A DNA stretch of 64,000 nt from Gerris lacustris. Its lineage: Eukaryota; Arthropoda; Insecta; Hemiptera; Gerridae. Location: contig OX578286.1 of the NCBI GenBank assembly GCA_951217055.1, positions 11,929,050 to 11,993,049 of the forward strand, written 5' to 3'. The notes below the pieces were generated by a model. The model saw nothing but the letters and a program-made list of their open reading frames with translations, was not told the origin of the DNA and searched no databases. The translations under genes were made by a program, and so were the position numbers. Below, in pieces: positions 31,171-42,090 of this stretch (its first letter is position 1; each line of letters starts with the position of its first letter).

Positions 31171-31785
31171 AGCGAATTTTCAAAGAAAATTACGCTATTG
31201 CAATGGCTTCAAAATTTTTGTAATGCGAATTTTTGAAAATTTTTTCCATGGAAATTCGTTTTAGACCATTCTGAATCGATTCCTAAAATTTAACACTTTT
31301 TTTTATGTATGTATGTATATATGTATGTATATATGTATGTATATATGTATGTATATATGTATGTATATATGTATGTATATATGTATGTATATATGTGTCA
31401 CTCCAGACGATATCTCCCCTTAGGATGCACTTAAAAATTTCAAACAAATTTTAAAATGTCAATAATATCAAATGAAAGGATGAGTTCGTTGGCCAGAATT
31501 TTCAGAGTCCATTTAGGGGTCAAATTTTGACCATTTAGGGTCAAAAAACGTGTTTTTTCCATTTTACCCCCCTTTTATGTGAAAATATGATAAAAGTGTA
31601 CATAACAACAATTACTGTACTCTTAAAGAGCTTTCCAACGACATGCATCTTGAAGGGTAAATACGATTTTGACTTTTGTACCTCGTACCCCTGTGTACCA
31701 AATTTTTTTTTCACCCATGCAAAGTCTAATCCAAAATTTTCCTATATTATAATAATCCGCAGATTTCTTTGAAAATTCGCTCATT
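31171..31785. mobile_element. TIR element inserted in Penelope RT
   Basis: The left end AGCGAATTTTCAAAGAAA and mirror TTTCTTTGAAAATTCGCT bound about 615 bp that interrupt the RT just after the YIDD motif. The interior has an ATGTATGTATAT microsatellite (31308-31396) and a segment shared with other dispersed repeats (AAAGAGCTTTCCAACGACAT near 31626). No transposase. Confidence 0.75.
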
Positions 31786-31925
31786 AAGTCATGGTGCATG
31801 ACTGGACTTTTAATTATTAAAATCAGGTCATCTATGTATTTATAAATAATTTTTGGTTTATCCTTTAATTTTTCTATTGTTTTATTTAATATATTGTTTA
31901 AAGTTATTCCGCTTAAATTAACCGA
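31786..31925 (-). pseudogene. Penelope RT catalytic segment (YIDD)
   Basis: Between the two insertions the minus strand encodes VNLSGITLNNILNKTIEKLK then KPKIIYKYIDDLILIIKSPV, with the catalytic YIDD. It continues the RT whose N-terminal part ends at GLPMG near 33119. Confidence 0.8.
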
Positions 31926-33118
31926 GATCCTCCCCGGCTGTACACCAAGTGCGCCGGGAAAGGTAGGGTCACGGGGGAAGTGCGCCAGCCCCTTTTTGAA
32001 GGGTACGGTCGAAGTGCGCCGGGTTAATCCTACCTCTCGACCCAGGTATAGTCCACCCATCTCGGACACGGATCCTCTAATCTAAAGAACTAATCGTTGT
32101 CAATATTCGCATATACTCAATATAAAGCGATTTCAAGTTACTTTGAACAAACTGCTCAGAGTGATATGGCGATCATTAGCAAATCTCAGTGCATAGGAGA
32201 ATCTGTAGGATGTTCTCGTAAGAACAAAATCCAAATTTAGTCAGAAGATACACTTTAATTTGTGAATATTCAAAATTTTAAACAAAAAACTAACTTTCAA
32301 AATCAAAATTAATTATCATTAAACATAGGATATTTAAGAAAATAATCAAAAATACTAGAGAAAAATCAATTTATTTTGTTAATAATAAAAATTAAAGAAA
32401 TGTTTGTTATATAAATTACACTCACTTATAAGTGAGTGCTAATATTTATTAGAAAGGCTTAGATTAACTTAACTTTAAACGTACTCATGAAAACTAAAAT
32501 CTTCTGCATATGTAATACACATTATAATACAATTGAGTCTATATTCAATAAATATAATACAAAGTACATATTGAAAGGTGTAATTTATTTATGTACATAC
32601 TCCTAAATAAATTAAAAATTACTTTCACATTTCAAATCTAGATACTTTATTATTATAAACAACCAACGCTAGGCGGCTTGAATCCCACATTGGTATTGGG
32701 AATTTAGCCGTGGACAGATCAATATAGTTCTCGGTGATATAGTCCCAAAATCGATCATTGCGATGGCTTATTTAATCTTCAATATAACATTCTTCAACTT
32801 CTTCAGGGTCTATATAGGGTAGTTCGAAGATAAACTTAATTAGTTGGCCATCATTGGTAGAACATCGGTAGTCCTCAGTAAATCCTAAATCCTGAATTTT
32901 TCCAAAGTGCTTGGGAGGACATTTCGAACGGCTTGTTGGATTTCAATTTCGAAGTCCACTACAAAGTTCTTTGGGTTTAGACAGGGTGCAAGAGGTAAAA
33001 CCCGGGATTACCTGACCCTCACCCTTTAGACTAAGAGGCTGGCGCACTTCGACCGTAACATTTTTCTAATCCGAAGGGGGGCTGGCGCACTTCGGTACCA
33101 GCCGAGGAAGGCTGGTAC
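31926..33118. mobile_element. Insertion in Penelope RT with AGTGCGCC-rich inverted ends
   Basis: About 1.19 kb separates GLPMG from VNLSGI in the RT. Its ends contain inverted GAAGTGCGCCAGCCCC and ACGGTCGAAGTGCGCC motifs on both sides (31975-32020 and 33045-33095), with a GGTACCAGCC hairpin at the right edge. The interior is AT-rich with no recognised transposase. Superfamily not assigned. Confidence 0.7.
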
Positions 33119-34190
33119 CCCCCATTGGCAATCCGTTGATTTGTCTATAGAACGTGAAATAATTATTTGTGCAACAAAATTTTAACGTTTCTATGAATAG
33201 TTGTTTACTCTTTATACTTGTATGTGGTTCTATCTGCTCCCAATTATGATTAATAATTTTATACGTTTCATCTAGGGGGATGTTCGTAAATAAAGAGGTT
33301 ACATCTAATGATATTAATATTTCGTCATCATTTATAATAATATCCTTAATTTTACTTTTTAGTTGTTCAGCATTTTTTATGTTGTATGGATTGTTATTAT
33401 TTAGGTAATCAAGAGAAGGATTTATTAATAAGGATAATTTGTCTATGGGAGAATTCCGTCCATCAATTATAGGTCGGAGTGGGTGGTTATCTTTATGAAT
33501 CTTTACCAAGCCATGAATTCTTGCTAAAGTGCTGTGGTCTATATTTAATTTTGTTTTATCTTGTGTTGTTAAAAATTTATATTTTAATAATTTATTGATT
33601 AATTTTAAGTATTCTTTTTTAATGTCATTAAGTGGATCATTTCTGATTTTTCTATAAATTCCTTTGTCTTGTAATAAAAATTCCATTTTATTTTCATATT
33701 CAAGTTTATGCATGATTATTGTTTTATTGCTCTTATCTGTTTTAACTATTATAATTTGGGGATTTTTCTTAATGAATGATTTCAAAATTTTTATGTCCTG
33801 TATTATTTGGTTATTTAATAAATTATTATATTTATAATTTCTAGCTTTGTTCTGAAAATTGGTAATAGCATTGATAAAATTGTTTCTTAAAAAATGTTTA
33901 TGATTCTCTGGTGATTCTAAGTTGTTTAATAACGATTCGATATCTACTATGATTTTTAGGATAGAATTGTCTATATTAATAGGGGTTAAATTAAAATTCT
34001 GGCCTAAACTTAGTAAATTAATAATATTATTTGGAATTAGTTGATCAGTAAGGTTTAAACACCATCCTTTATTATGTAGTTGGTTATACCAATCAAGATT
34101 TTTCAATTCCTCCGGGTTTCCTATTCTATTAGTATTTAGTTTTCTATTTTGTATTTTTGTATTTAATTTTATTTCTAGAATATTTAACAA
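33119..34190 (-). pseudogene. Penelope reverse transcriptase, N-terminal part
   Basis: Minus-strand open block of about 357 codons before the insertion. It shows LARIHGLVKIHKDNHPLRPI, SLLINPSLDYLNNNN, ILISLDVTSLFTNIPLDET (first catalytic Asp) and YRQINGLPMG, the order of Penelope RT motifs. The insertion replaces the residues after GLPMG with unrelated sequence. The N-terminal domain (WYNQLHNKGW, LLSLGQNFNL) is typical of Penelope proteins. Confidence 0.87.
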
Positions 34191-34267
34191 TTTTAATTAA
34201 TAAATTTGTTTAGTAATATTATCTATGCAATTATAACTATTAACATTCTGTGTTTTTATTTCATTAT

Positions 34268-35584
34268 ATATAATAATTTTATCACTATTTAGTTGCTTGT
34301 AAAGCGATTGTTTGCATGTTAGTAAAGGTAAAAGCATGGCAATATAATAATTTTATCACTATTTAGTAGCTTGTAAAGCGATTGTTTGCATGTTAGTAAA
34401 GGTAAAAGCACGGCAATATAATAATTTTATCACTATTTAGTAGCTTGTAAAGCGATTGTTTGCATGTTAGTAAAGGTAATAGCACGGCAATATAATAATT
34501 TTATCACTATTTAGTAGCTTGTAAAGCGATTGTGTGCATGTTAGTAAAGGTATAAAAGCACGGCAATATAATAATTTTATCACTATTTAGTAGCTTGTAA
34601 AGCGATTGTGTGCATGTTAGTAAAGGTAAAAGCACGGCATTATAATAATTTTATCACTATTTAGTTGCTTGTAAAGCGATTGTGTGCATGTTAGTAAAGG
34701 TAAAAGCAATGCAATATAATAATTTGATCACTATTTAGTAGCTTGTAAAGTGATTGTGTGCATGTTAGTAAAGGTAAAAGCAATGCAATATAATAATTTT
34801 ATCACTATTTAGTTGCTTGTAAAGCGATTGTGTGCATGTTAGTAAAGGTAAAAGCAATGCAATATAATAATTTTATCACTATTTAGTAGCTTGTAAAGCG
34901 ATTGTGTGCATGTTAGTGAAGGTAAAAGCAATGTAATATAATAATTTGATCACTATTTAGTAGCTTGTAAAGTGATTGTGTGCATGTTAGTAAAGGTAAA
35001 AGCAATGCAATATAATAATTTTATCACTATTTAGTTGCTTGTAAAGTGATTGTGTGCATGTTAGTAAAGGTAAAAGCAATGCAATATAATAATTTTATCA
35101 CTATTTAGTTGCTTGTAAAGTGATTGTGTGCATGTTAGTAAAGGTAAAAGCAATGCAATATAATAATTTTATCACTATTTAGTTGCTTGTAAAGTGATTG
35201 TGTGCATGTTAGTAAAGGTAAAAGCAATGCAATATAATAATTTTATCACTATTTAGTTGCTTGTAAAGTGATTGTGTGCATGTTAGTAAAGGTAAAAGCA
35301 ATGCAATATAATAATTTTATCACTATTTAGTAGCTTGTAAAGCGATTGTGTGCATGTTAGTAAAGGTAAAAGCAATGCAATATAATAATTTTATCACTAA
35401 TTAGTAGCTTGTAAAGTGATTGTTCACATGCAAGCGAAACGCTGCTTTACATATTAAAGCTCTTTAATGATGCGTTAAGTACCTATTATTTATATTTTAA
35501 CTTATTATAATTGTAAATGATATTTAATTTTACTTGACATAATCACTGCCTCTAATCTATCACCCACCTTTGATTTAATTAAAG
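34268..35584 (-). repeat. Penelope-like element: right direct repeat (5' pLTR) with 74-bp array
   Basis: About fifteen 74-bp units followed by the same 165-bp block as in the left repeat. The two direct repeats differ in unit number and in a patchwork of variants (GCACGGC versus GCAATGC units). Confidence 0.85.
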
Positions 35585-36751
35585 TTTTGAGTTAAAAATA
35601 TGCGTGAGACTTTCACCATGTTATAAGTGAAATGTCTTAAAGTGGCTCACAGCTAGCGGATTCGTAATTGCGGAGGCCCGGAGTGATTCTTCTATGGCAA
35701 CGCTTTTGCGGCGCCGCTTTAAAACCTGTATGAAACCTTCACTTAGTCCTCTTGTTGTTTCCCTTTTGTTTTTTTTTTGTTTTTTTATATAATATTTAAA
35801 TTGTTTTATTATAATATATTTGTATCTGTTCCTACATTATTTTTATTATATACCTATTTCTTATTTATACGGGTGTCCCGGGTCAGGACCGACAAACTTT
35901 GGGATGTGATAGTACAGTTAATTTGGAGTAAAAAAAGTTCTATAAACCGTGGTCCTATTCTCATTTGTTTTCTAGCTATCTTATTTTTAACTTTTTTTTG
36001 TAGAACGTGACCTTGACTCAATAAATTGGCAATATCATTGGAAGTAATTAAGCTAGAATGATATACCACATGAAAGAGCATGAAAATTTCTTAAAGACAA
36101 ATATCATTTCAGCTATTAAATTTCATCTTTAGTCACATGTTAATTCGTTAGAACTTGAAAATAATAAAATTTAATTAAAAAAAGAAAATGTTAGAGCTTG
36201 TATAACTACTGTATCGTATTAGATAACTATGGGTGCGAAATTCCTTTAAAGTTGGTGCATTTACTAAGCTTCAAAACGATACTATTAAATTTAAAATATT
36301 GCAACTTAAAGTATCGGAAATAGTGATAAAATTCCAAAAAACATGTCCTACTGTAAGCTGAGATAGGGTTGGGGGAATGGGAAGTGCCCTGAAAATGCAA
36401 ACGTCGCGTCGGGTGATTTATTTTCTTTCTCTTTTAAGTTGCTCTAGTATAATAAAACGTTAAAGTCAGAGTTTAGTCATAGTACCCGTGTGGTACCAGT
36501 CATGGTACCAATGATACGACAGTCATTGTAAAGTCATAGCACCTGATGAATCTTATAATTATTTAGGTTGTAATAATTTATTTTTATTACGATAATTAAT
36601 TATTTTTATAATAATAAAATAACCAAAATTGTGCTGTATTAATTGAATTATCTTATTACTTTGTTAAAAAAAATCATTAAAGATGAAATAAAAAAGTGCA
36701 ATAATAAAATAAACCGAACTTTTTAATTTATAATTAACACTTCTATAATTA

Positions 36752-37030
36752 CTATAATAAATGTTCAAAATGGTGCCCTCCTTCATTCATACACATCCAC
36801 AATTTTTAAGTCAAGATTTGCTGCATTTTATGGGAGTCGCTTTTTGGTCATTTATTTGATGAGCTGCTGCTTGTATCCTGTTTATTAGCTCCTCTTGACT
36901 GTTAACCGGTATTCTAAACACCAAATCTTTCATCCATCCCCCCTACACAGAAATCTAAAGGTGTTATGTCTGGTGACCTGGGTGGTCAAGCAACCGGTTC
37001 TCCTCTTCCAATGCACCTATTAGGGTAGTG
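36752..37030 (-). pseudogene. Mariner-like transposase C-terminal remnant
   Basis: The minus strand encodes, with stops and small shifts, IGRGEPVA, PPRSPDITPLDFCVGG (the WPPRSPDLxPLDFFLWG block just upstream of the last catalytic acidic residue region in IS630-Tc1-mariner transposases), PVNSQEELINRIQAAAHQI and the terminal NEGGHHFEHLL stop. It is a 93-codon fragment of a protein normally over 300 residues. Confidence 0.72.
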
Positions 37031-37056
37031 TTGAATGCAGCAAATCTGTACTAAAA

Positions 37057-37110
37057 AAATGTCGGATGTGTATTAATGAAGAAGGGCACCATTTTGAACA
37101 TTTATTATAG
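37057..37110 (+). pseudogene. Mariner-like transposase C-terminus, opposite copy
   Basis: Plus-strand codons KCRMCINEEGHHFEHLL and a TAG stop, the mirror-image half of the dimer. Only the last 17 residues are kept. Confidence 0.7.
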
Positions 37111-37117
37111 TAATTAC

Positions 37118-38346
37118 CAGAGACGGGACGTTTATGACTTTTATTTTTCCATTTCATGACCTTTATTCTATGACTTTTATGACTTTTATTATCCTGTTTT
37201 ATGACCTCTATTTGGGAAAATCGGTTGTTTTATGACGTTTTAGCAAAAAAATATGACGTTTATTTTCACTGTGAAAATTTAGCCTTTCACGTCCATGATT
37301 CAAATTTTGATGTTTTTTTAAAAAAATGGCATGAAAAATTAAACACTTTCCACACGTGTTATTATTTTTGTAATCTACTCCTCAATACCTTTCATTATAT
37401 ACCTCACTCAAAATTTTGATGTTTTTTGTCAAAATGGCGTTGAAAATTAAACGCTTTCCACAAGTTTTATATAGTTTTGTATCTACTCTTCAATACCTTT
37501 CATTTGATACCCCACTCAAAATTAAAAAAAAAAAAAAAAAATCGCGTGACGTGAGTTATCCGCCATTTTGAATTTGAACAGCTGATTATATTGAGTTCAC
37601 AATATTTTTCCTGTGTGTGCGTCAAAACGATCTTTAATATTGGAATGTTTCATGTTTCTATCTCTTTTGATTCAAAAGTTATTGGAACTGTACCGACTGA
37701 CAGATAGACAGACACATGAACGAAACTATAAGGGTTTCCTTTTTTGGTTTTACCAACGAAACCCAAGTGAAAGAACAAGTAAAAAAAAACAAGTAACACG
37801 AGTAAGAAATCAAATGAGCAATTAAACATTCAAATCCCTTACCATGAATATATACAAAATCTTAAGTTCTGGAACAGCTAATCAGGAAACTGCCCAACCC
37901 AATGGGTTTACTATTGGCTGATTGGAGAATCTATCTTGACCTTCCTGGATTCTAATTGGAAGATTTGTTCCAAGAAGGAGCCGATCAGGAGCCCTAGTTT
38001 GGAATTAGGGATGACCCTCGGTGCCTCTCTAGTTGCAGGTATGCAATGCAGCGCATTAGTTAAATCCGAAAGTGATCAGGGAATTAAGAGCCCAGGCCTT
38101 TCACTGAGCTGGTGTAAGGGTTTTTTGTTTGAACTGCACTTTTACCTGGAACCAAACCACGATTGTTCAATATAAAAATTTGCTTTAACAAAAAAAACAA
38201 AAAACTTTTTGCTAAACATTTGACAAAAAAGGCCATTCTATGACGTTTATCCCAAGAAAACCCCATTTTATGACGTTTATTCGAAAAATGGCTATTATAT
38301 GACAAAATCATATGACTATGACGTTTATGACTTTTTCCCGTCTCTG
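37118..38346. mobile_element. hAT-type MITE nested in mariner-like dimer
   Basis: Ends CAGAGACGGGACGTTTATGA and mirror GACTTTTTCCCGTCTCTG; the 8-bp GTAATTAC is duplicated exactly at 37110-37117 and 38347-38354. Subterminal TATGACGTTTAT motifs repeat many times near both ends. The insertion cuts the right half of the dimer. Confidence 0.88.
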
Positions 38347-39515
38347 GTAATTACAGAAGTGTTGATAGTAAGTAAAGAAGGTCGGTTTATTTTATTATTA
38401 CACTTTTCGATTTTATTCTTTAATATATATTTTTTTTTTTAACTAAGTAATAAGATAATTCAATTAATATAGTAAAATTTTGGTTTAGTTACAAAGAACA
38501 TTATTATACAAATAATTAATTATCGTAATAACATAAATTATTACACCCTTAATAATAAGATAAGACCCCTTATAAGACTTTATAAGATTCATCAGGTGCT
38601 ATGACTTTACAATGACTGTAGTATCAATGGTACCATGACTGGTACCACACGGGTACTATGACTAAACTCTGACTATAACGTTTTATTATACTGGAGCAAC
38701 TTAAAAAAGAAAGAAAAAAAAATCACCCGACGCGACGTTTGCATTTTCAGGGCACTTCCCATTCCCCCAACCCTATCTCAGCTTACAGTAGGACATGTTT
38801 TTTGGAATTTCATCACTATTTCGGATACTTTAAGTTGCAATATTTTAAATTTAATTGTATCGTTTTGAAGCTTAGTAAATGCGCCAACTTTAAGGAGTTT
38901 TGCACCCATAGTTATCTAATACGATACAGTAGTTATACAACCTCTAACATTTTCTTTTTTTAATTAAATGTTATATTTTCAAGCTTAACGAATTAACGAG
39001 TGACTAGAAATGAAATTTAATTGCTGAAATGATATTTGTCTTTAAGAATTTTTCATGCTCTTTCAGGTGGTATATCATTTATCATTCTAGCTTAATTATA
39101 CTTCCAATGATATTGCCAATTTATTAAATCAAAGTCACGTTTTACAAAAATAAGTTAAAAATCTGATAGCTAGAAAACAAATGAGAATAGGACCATGGTT
39201 TATAGAACTTTTTTTACTCCAAATTAACTGTACTATCACATCCCAAAGTTGGTCGGTCCTGACCCGGGATACCCTGTATATAATAAAAGCCTTAATATAT
39301 AATCTTATAAGTGATATAAGTTTTTTTAAGCAAGAGAACCAAATTCAAGTTGAAAAAACGATGTTATAATTGGCTTTGTTTATAACCTGGCCGACCGAAA
39401 CTCAAGGGGAGGGAAAGAGCGACTCCGTCTCGGCGGCTCCCCGAAAATGTATTGTTATCTAGTTATCTATGTAGCCCTCCGCAATTACGTATCCGCTAAG
39501 TGTTAACCCACCTTA

Positions 39516-39733
39516 GGCCCAATTCACACACGAGTGGTGTATGGCACTGGCGTGGCGATAGCGTGGCTCTGGCGTGGGACTGGCGAGGATCGGTCATGGT
39601 GGACTCCCTCTGACACGCCATACCAGTGTACATTAGGGCATAGGTTAACATAGAGGTGGCACAAACCAGCTCCACGCCAGAGCCACGCCATTGCCACTTT
39701 AGTGCCATACGCCACTCGTGTGTGAATTGGGCC
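39516..39733. mobile_element. PIF/Harbinger-like MITE (218 bp) sharing a TTA with its neighbour
   Basis: Termini GGCCCAATTCACACACGAGT and exact mirror ACTCGTGTGTGAATTGGGCC. TTA at 39513-39515 and 39734-39736. The interior repeats GTGGCGT and TGGCACT motifs in mirrored fashion. The left TTA is also the right TTA of the 35640-39512 element. Confidence 0.87.
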
Positions 39734-39736
39734 TTA

Positions 39737-40484
39737 CGTTTCTAGGAACAGTTGATTTTATGCATTGTTCTCTTTGGTTCATTTGTTTTTATTGCTCTTT
39801 AAAGGCTCGCACTCTTTCTGTACTTGTCCTTTTTTATCCATTTCATTTCTCACATAATGGAAATAATTGTTAAATAATAAATAAATATTAAAACGTGTTC
39901 AGCTAATATAGAGTATAATACGCAAGTGTCTTCTAGTTCTCTATCCTACGTATTGCTAATGTAAAGTACAAAAATCAGGAAGGAGAAAACTAAACATAGA
40001 ACTACTCAAGTTGGACTTGCTCCAATACGCAATGCGCTTGCGTGTAGAGTGCGCATGACGCATTTGAAAGAGAGAGTAGAAATGATTCTGCCACTCTCTC
40101 CCTTTAACGTCTGAGCCGTGTTATTTTTTAAGTTTCACTTAAAAAAAGTAATTATTTTATGTTACTTGATTTATTTACTTTATTGAAGCACTCTCTCCAT
40201 CGTGAACTGTTTTTTTTTTTTTTTTTTTTAAATATTAAAATGTTCATTAAATTTTTTTTTCAATTATTAGCAAGGAGTTTTTATTTCTATAAATTTACCC
40301 TGACCTACACCCTGCCTTAAATGATCAGTCCTGATTAGAATTTGATCATATTTTTCATGCATATATCCAGCACAGAACGGAAGGGGGAGGGAATTTCTGA
40401 ATTTTCTTCTTTTATGGGGGTTTATAGGGTTATAGAGGAGGGGATAATATCAAAAAAATGTATAGTTTTCGAGGATGAGATGTT
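39737..40484. other. Unassigned intergenic sequence
   Basis: No gene recognised. A poly-T run lies at about 40210-40230 and G-rich phrases near 40380-40445. Confidence 0.3.
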
Positions 40485-41135
40485 AATTTTCTAATTGAGC
40501 TGAGCGAAGCGAAGCTCTTATACTACACTTTGCATTGATTAGCTGAACCGATCTGCACAAAATTTGGCACGGTCATAGTGACTAACCACAGGAAGGTATA
40601 AATCTGAAATGGTCCAAATTGGTACACAGGGGTACGGGGTACAAAATTTCCTCCTGAACGGCTAAACCGATTCGCACGAAATTCGGCACGGTCATAATGA
40701 CCAACCATGGTCCAAATTCGTACATAGGGGTACGGGGTACGGGGTACAAAAGTGAAAATAGTATATGCCCTTCATGATGCTTGTCGTTGGAAAGCTCTTT
40801 ACAAGTACAGTTATTGTTGTTATGTTCACTTTTGTCATATTTTCATTTAAGAGGGGGTAAAATAGAAAAACAGGAAAAAATGCTTTTTAATTCAAAATAG
40901 AGATTTTACTATTTTTGATCCGATTTCAGCTGTTTATAAATACAAATGTTTATTGGTTAAGATTAAAATGCACGCTCAGCTCAATATTGCAAGCAGACGA
41001 CTGCATTGCACACCTAGTTACAGCTTTCATTAATTGCTCCTTGTTAACGAAATTCAATGCTCAACATATAAGCTACTTATTAAACCTATTTTTACCACTA
41101 GTGGTCATTTCCAAGATTTAATTTGGTGAAGCTAA
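40485..41135. repeat. Dispersed repeat with GAGCGAAGCGAAGCTC end
   Basis: Starts near TTGAGCTGAGCGAAGCGAAG and contains duplicated CCGAT(C/T)(T/C)GCAC(A/G)AAAT then GGCACGGTCAT blocks (40540 and 40668) and TACACAGGGGTACGGGGTAC. The minus strand of 40745-40860 shares the AAAGAGCTTTCCAACGA core found at 18370, 31626, 46815 and 49280. Non-coding. Confidence 0.6.
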
Positions 41136-41573
41136 ATGAGCGCTCGACAGAGCTTGTGCAGACCTAGTAGAGGCTTTCTAAATAGTCAGGAAAAATATTC
41201 GCTTTATTTTATACTCTCAATAATGTCTGGCGCTTCCTGTACCTCATTCTACATTTTGGACCCCAAATTCCCTTTTTTTATCAATGTCCTCTGTATAGTA
41301 GAAATATGCTTTCATTCCATTTCTCTAATAAAACGCCTCTCATGTTGAAAAAATGCCGTTAATTTGTCTTCTTTAAGTTTTATTGTTTTACTCAACATGT
41401 TTTTTCGTAGGATCAACTTTTGAGAAGTTATTGTGAAAAATAAATTTTTTTGTGCCATTGAAGGGGGTGGATGGACTGCGCCCATCGAAAAACTTATTTC
41501 AAAAATTAAGCTACAAACTTTTTCTGTTGCTTATATACCTGGGTACACAAATTTCATAGCAGTAGTTTGGTGT
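41136..41573. other. Unassigned intergenic sequence
   Basis: No supported coding region; the short open frames here show no family features. Confidence 0.3.
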
Positions 41574-42090
41574 TTAGTATGTAAGAATCCTTGTAAATTG
41601 GTCGATCCGACTGGAGCGAGGTCTACTGTTTACACAACTAACTAGTTAGTTTTAGAAAGAATCCTTGTAAATTGGTCGATCCGACTGGAGCGAGGTCTAC
41701 TGTTTACACAACTAACTAGTTAGTTTTAGAAAGAATCCTTGTAAATTGGTCGCTCCGACTGGAGCGAGGTCTACTGTTTACACAACTAACTAGTTAGTTT
41801 TAGAAAGAATCCTTGTAAATTGGTCGATCCGACTGGAGCGAGGTCAACTGTTTACACAACTAACTAGTTAGTTTTAGAAAGAATCCTTGTAAATTGGTCG
41901 ATGTGATCGGAGCGAGGTCTACTGTTTACAGAACTAACTAGTTAGTTTTAGAAAGAATCCTTGTAACTTGGTCAATCCGACTGGAGCGAGGTCTACTGTT
42001 TACAGAACTAACTAGTTAGTTTTAGAAAGAATCCTTGTAACTTGGTCAATCCGACTGGAGCGAGGTCTACTGTTTACACAACTAACTAGT
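41574..42090. repeat. 74-bp satellite, about seven copies, upstream of receptor copy 2
   Basis: Units of 73-74 bp (GAATCCTTGTAAATTGGTCG, ACTGGAGCGAGGTCTACTGT, AACTAACTAGTTAGTT). This is a variant subfamily (CCGACTGG, TTTACAC) of the satellite at 13774-13992 and 59620-61067. It stops directly before the segment shared with receptor copy 1. Confidence 0.9.

Larger units (their letters stand above)
27427..35584 (-). mobile_element. Penelope-like retroelement (minus strand), with pLTRs, degenerate
   Basis: Complete-looking architecture read from the minus strand: 5' pLTR (35584-34268), reverse transcriptase (34190-33119, continued after an insertion at about 31925-31786 and after a second insertion at 31170-30700), GIY-YIG endonuclease (30695-30246), 3' non-coding part and 3' pLTR (29093-27427). 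Penelope-like elements encode a single RT plus GIY-YIG protein; all its parts are here, but disrupted. The AT-rich spacer 29200-30240 holds an (ATT)n microsatellite near 30050-30190. Confidence 0.88.
35868..39278. mobile_element. Inverted dimer of a mariner-like element
   Basis: The two halves (35868 to about 37030 and about 37031-39278, the latter interrupted by a hAT element) are inverted copies over roughly 900 bp, starting ACGGGTGTCCCGGGTCAGGA on the left and the mirror of ACAGGGTATCCCGGGTCAGG on the right, each next to TA. Each half ends in the 3' part of a transposase gene, so the structure is a tail-inward inverted dimer that has lost the 5' transposase part. Confidence 0.78.
35640..39512. 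mobile_element. PIF/Harbinger-like outer element with nested mariner and hAT insertions
   Basis: The left end AAGTGGCTCACAGCTAGCGG and the reverse complement of the right end GGTGGGTTAACACTTAGCGG align over 20 bp and continue AT.CGTAATTGCGGAG on both sides. TTA flanks both ends (35637-35639 and 39513-39515). The element itself is only about 460 bp; the rest is the insertion at 35868-39278. Confidence 0.72.

Noticed and set aside
27427..35584. LTR retrotransposon, because of the direct repeats
   Set aside because: The reverse transcriptase and the GIY-YIG domain are those of Penelope-like elements; no gag, protease, RNase H or integrase is present.
37201..38175. Several open frames of 60-79 codons
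   Set aside because: All lie in the nested hAT element and carry no recognisable domain; no related frame is kept between the mirrored parts.
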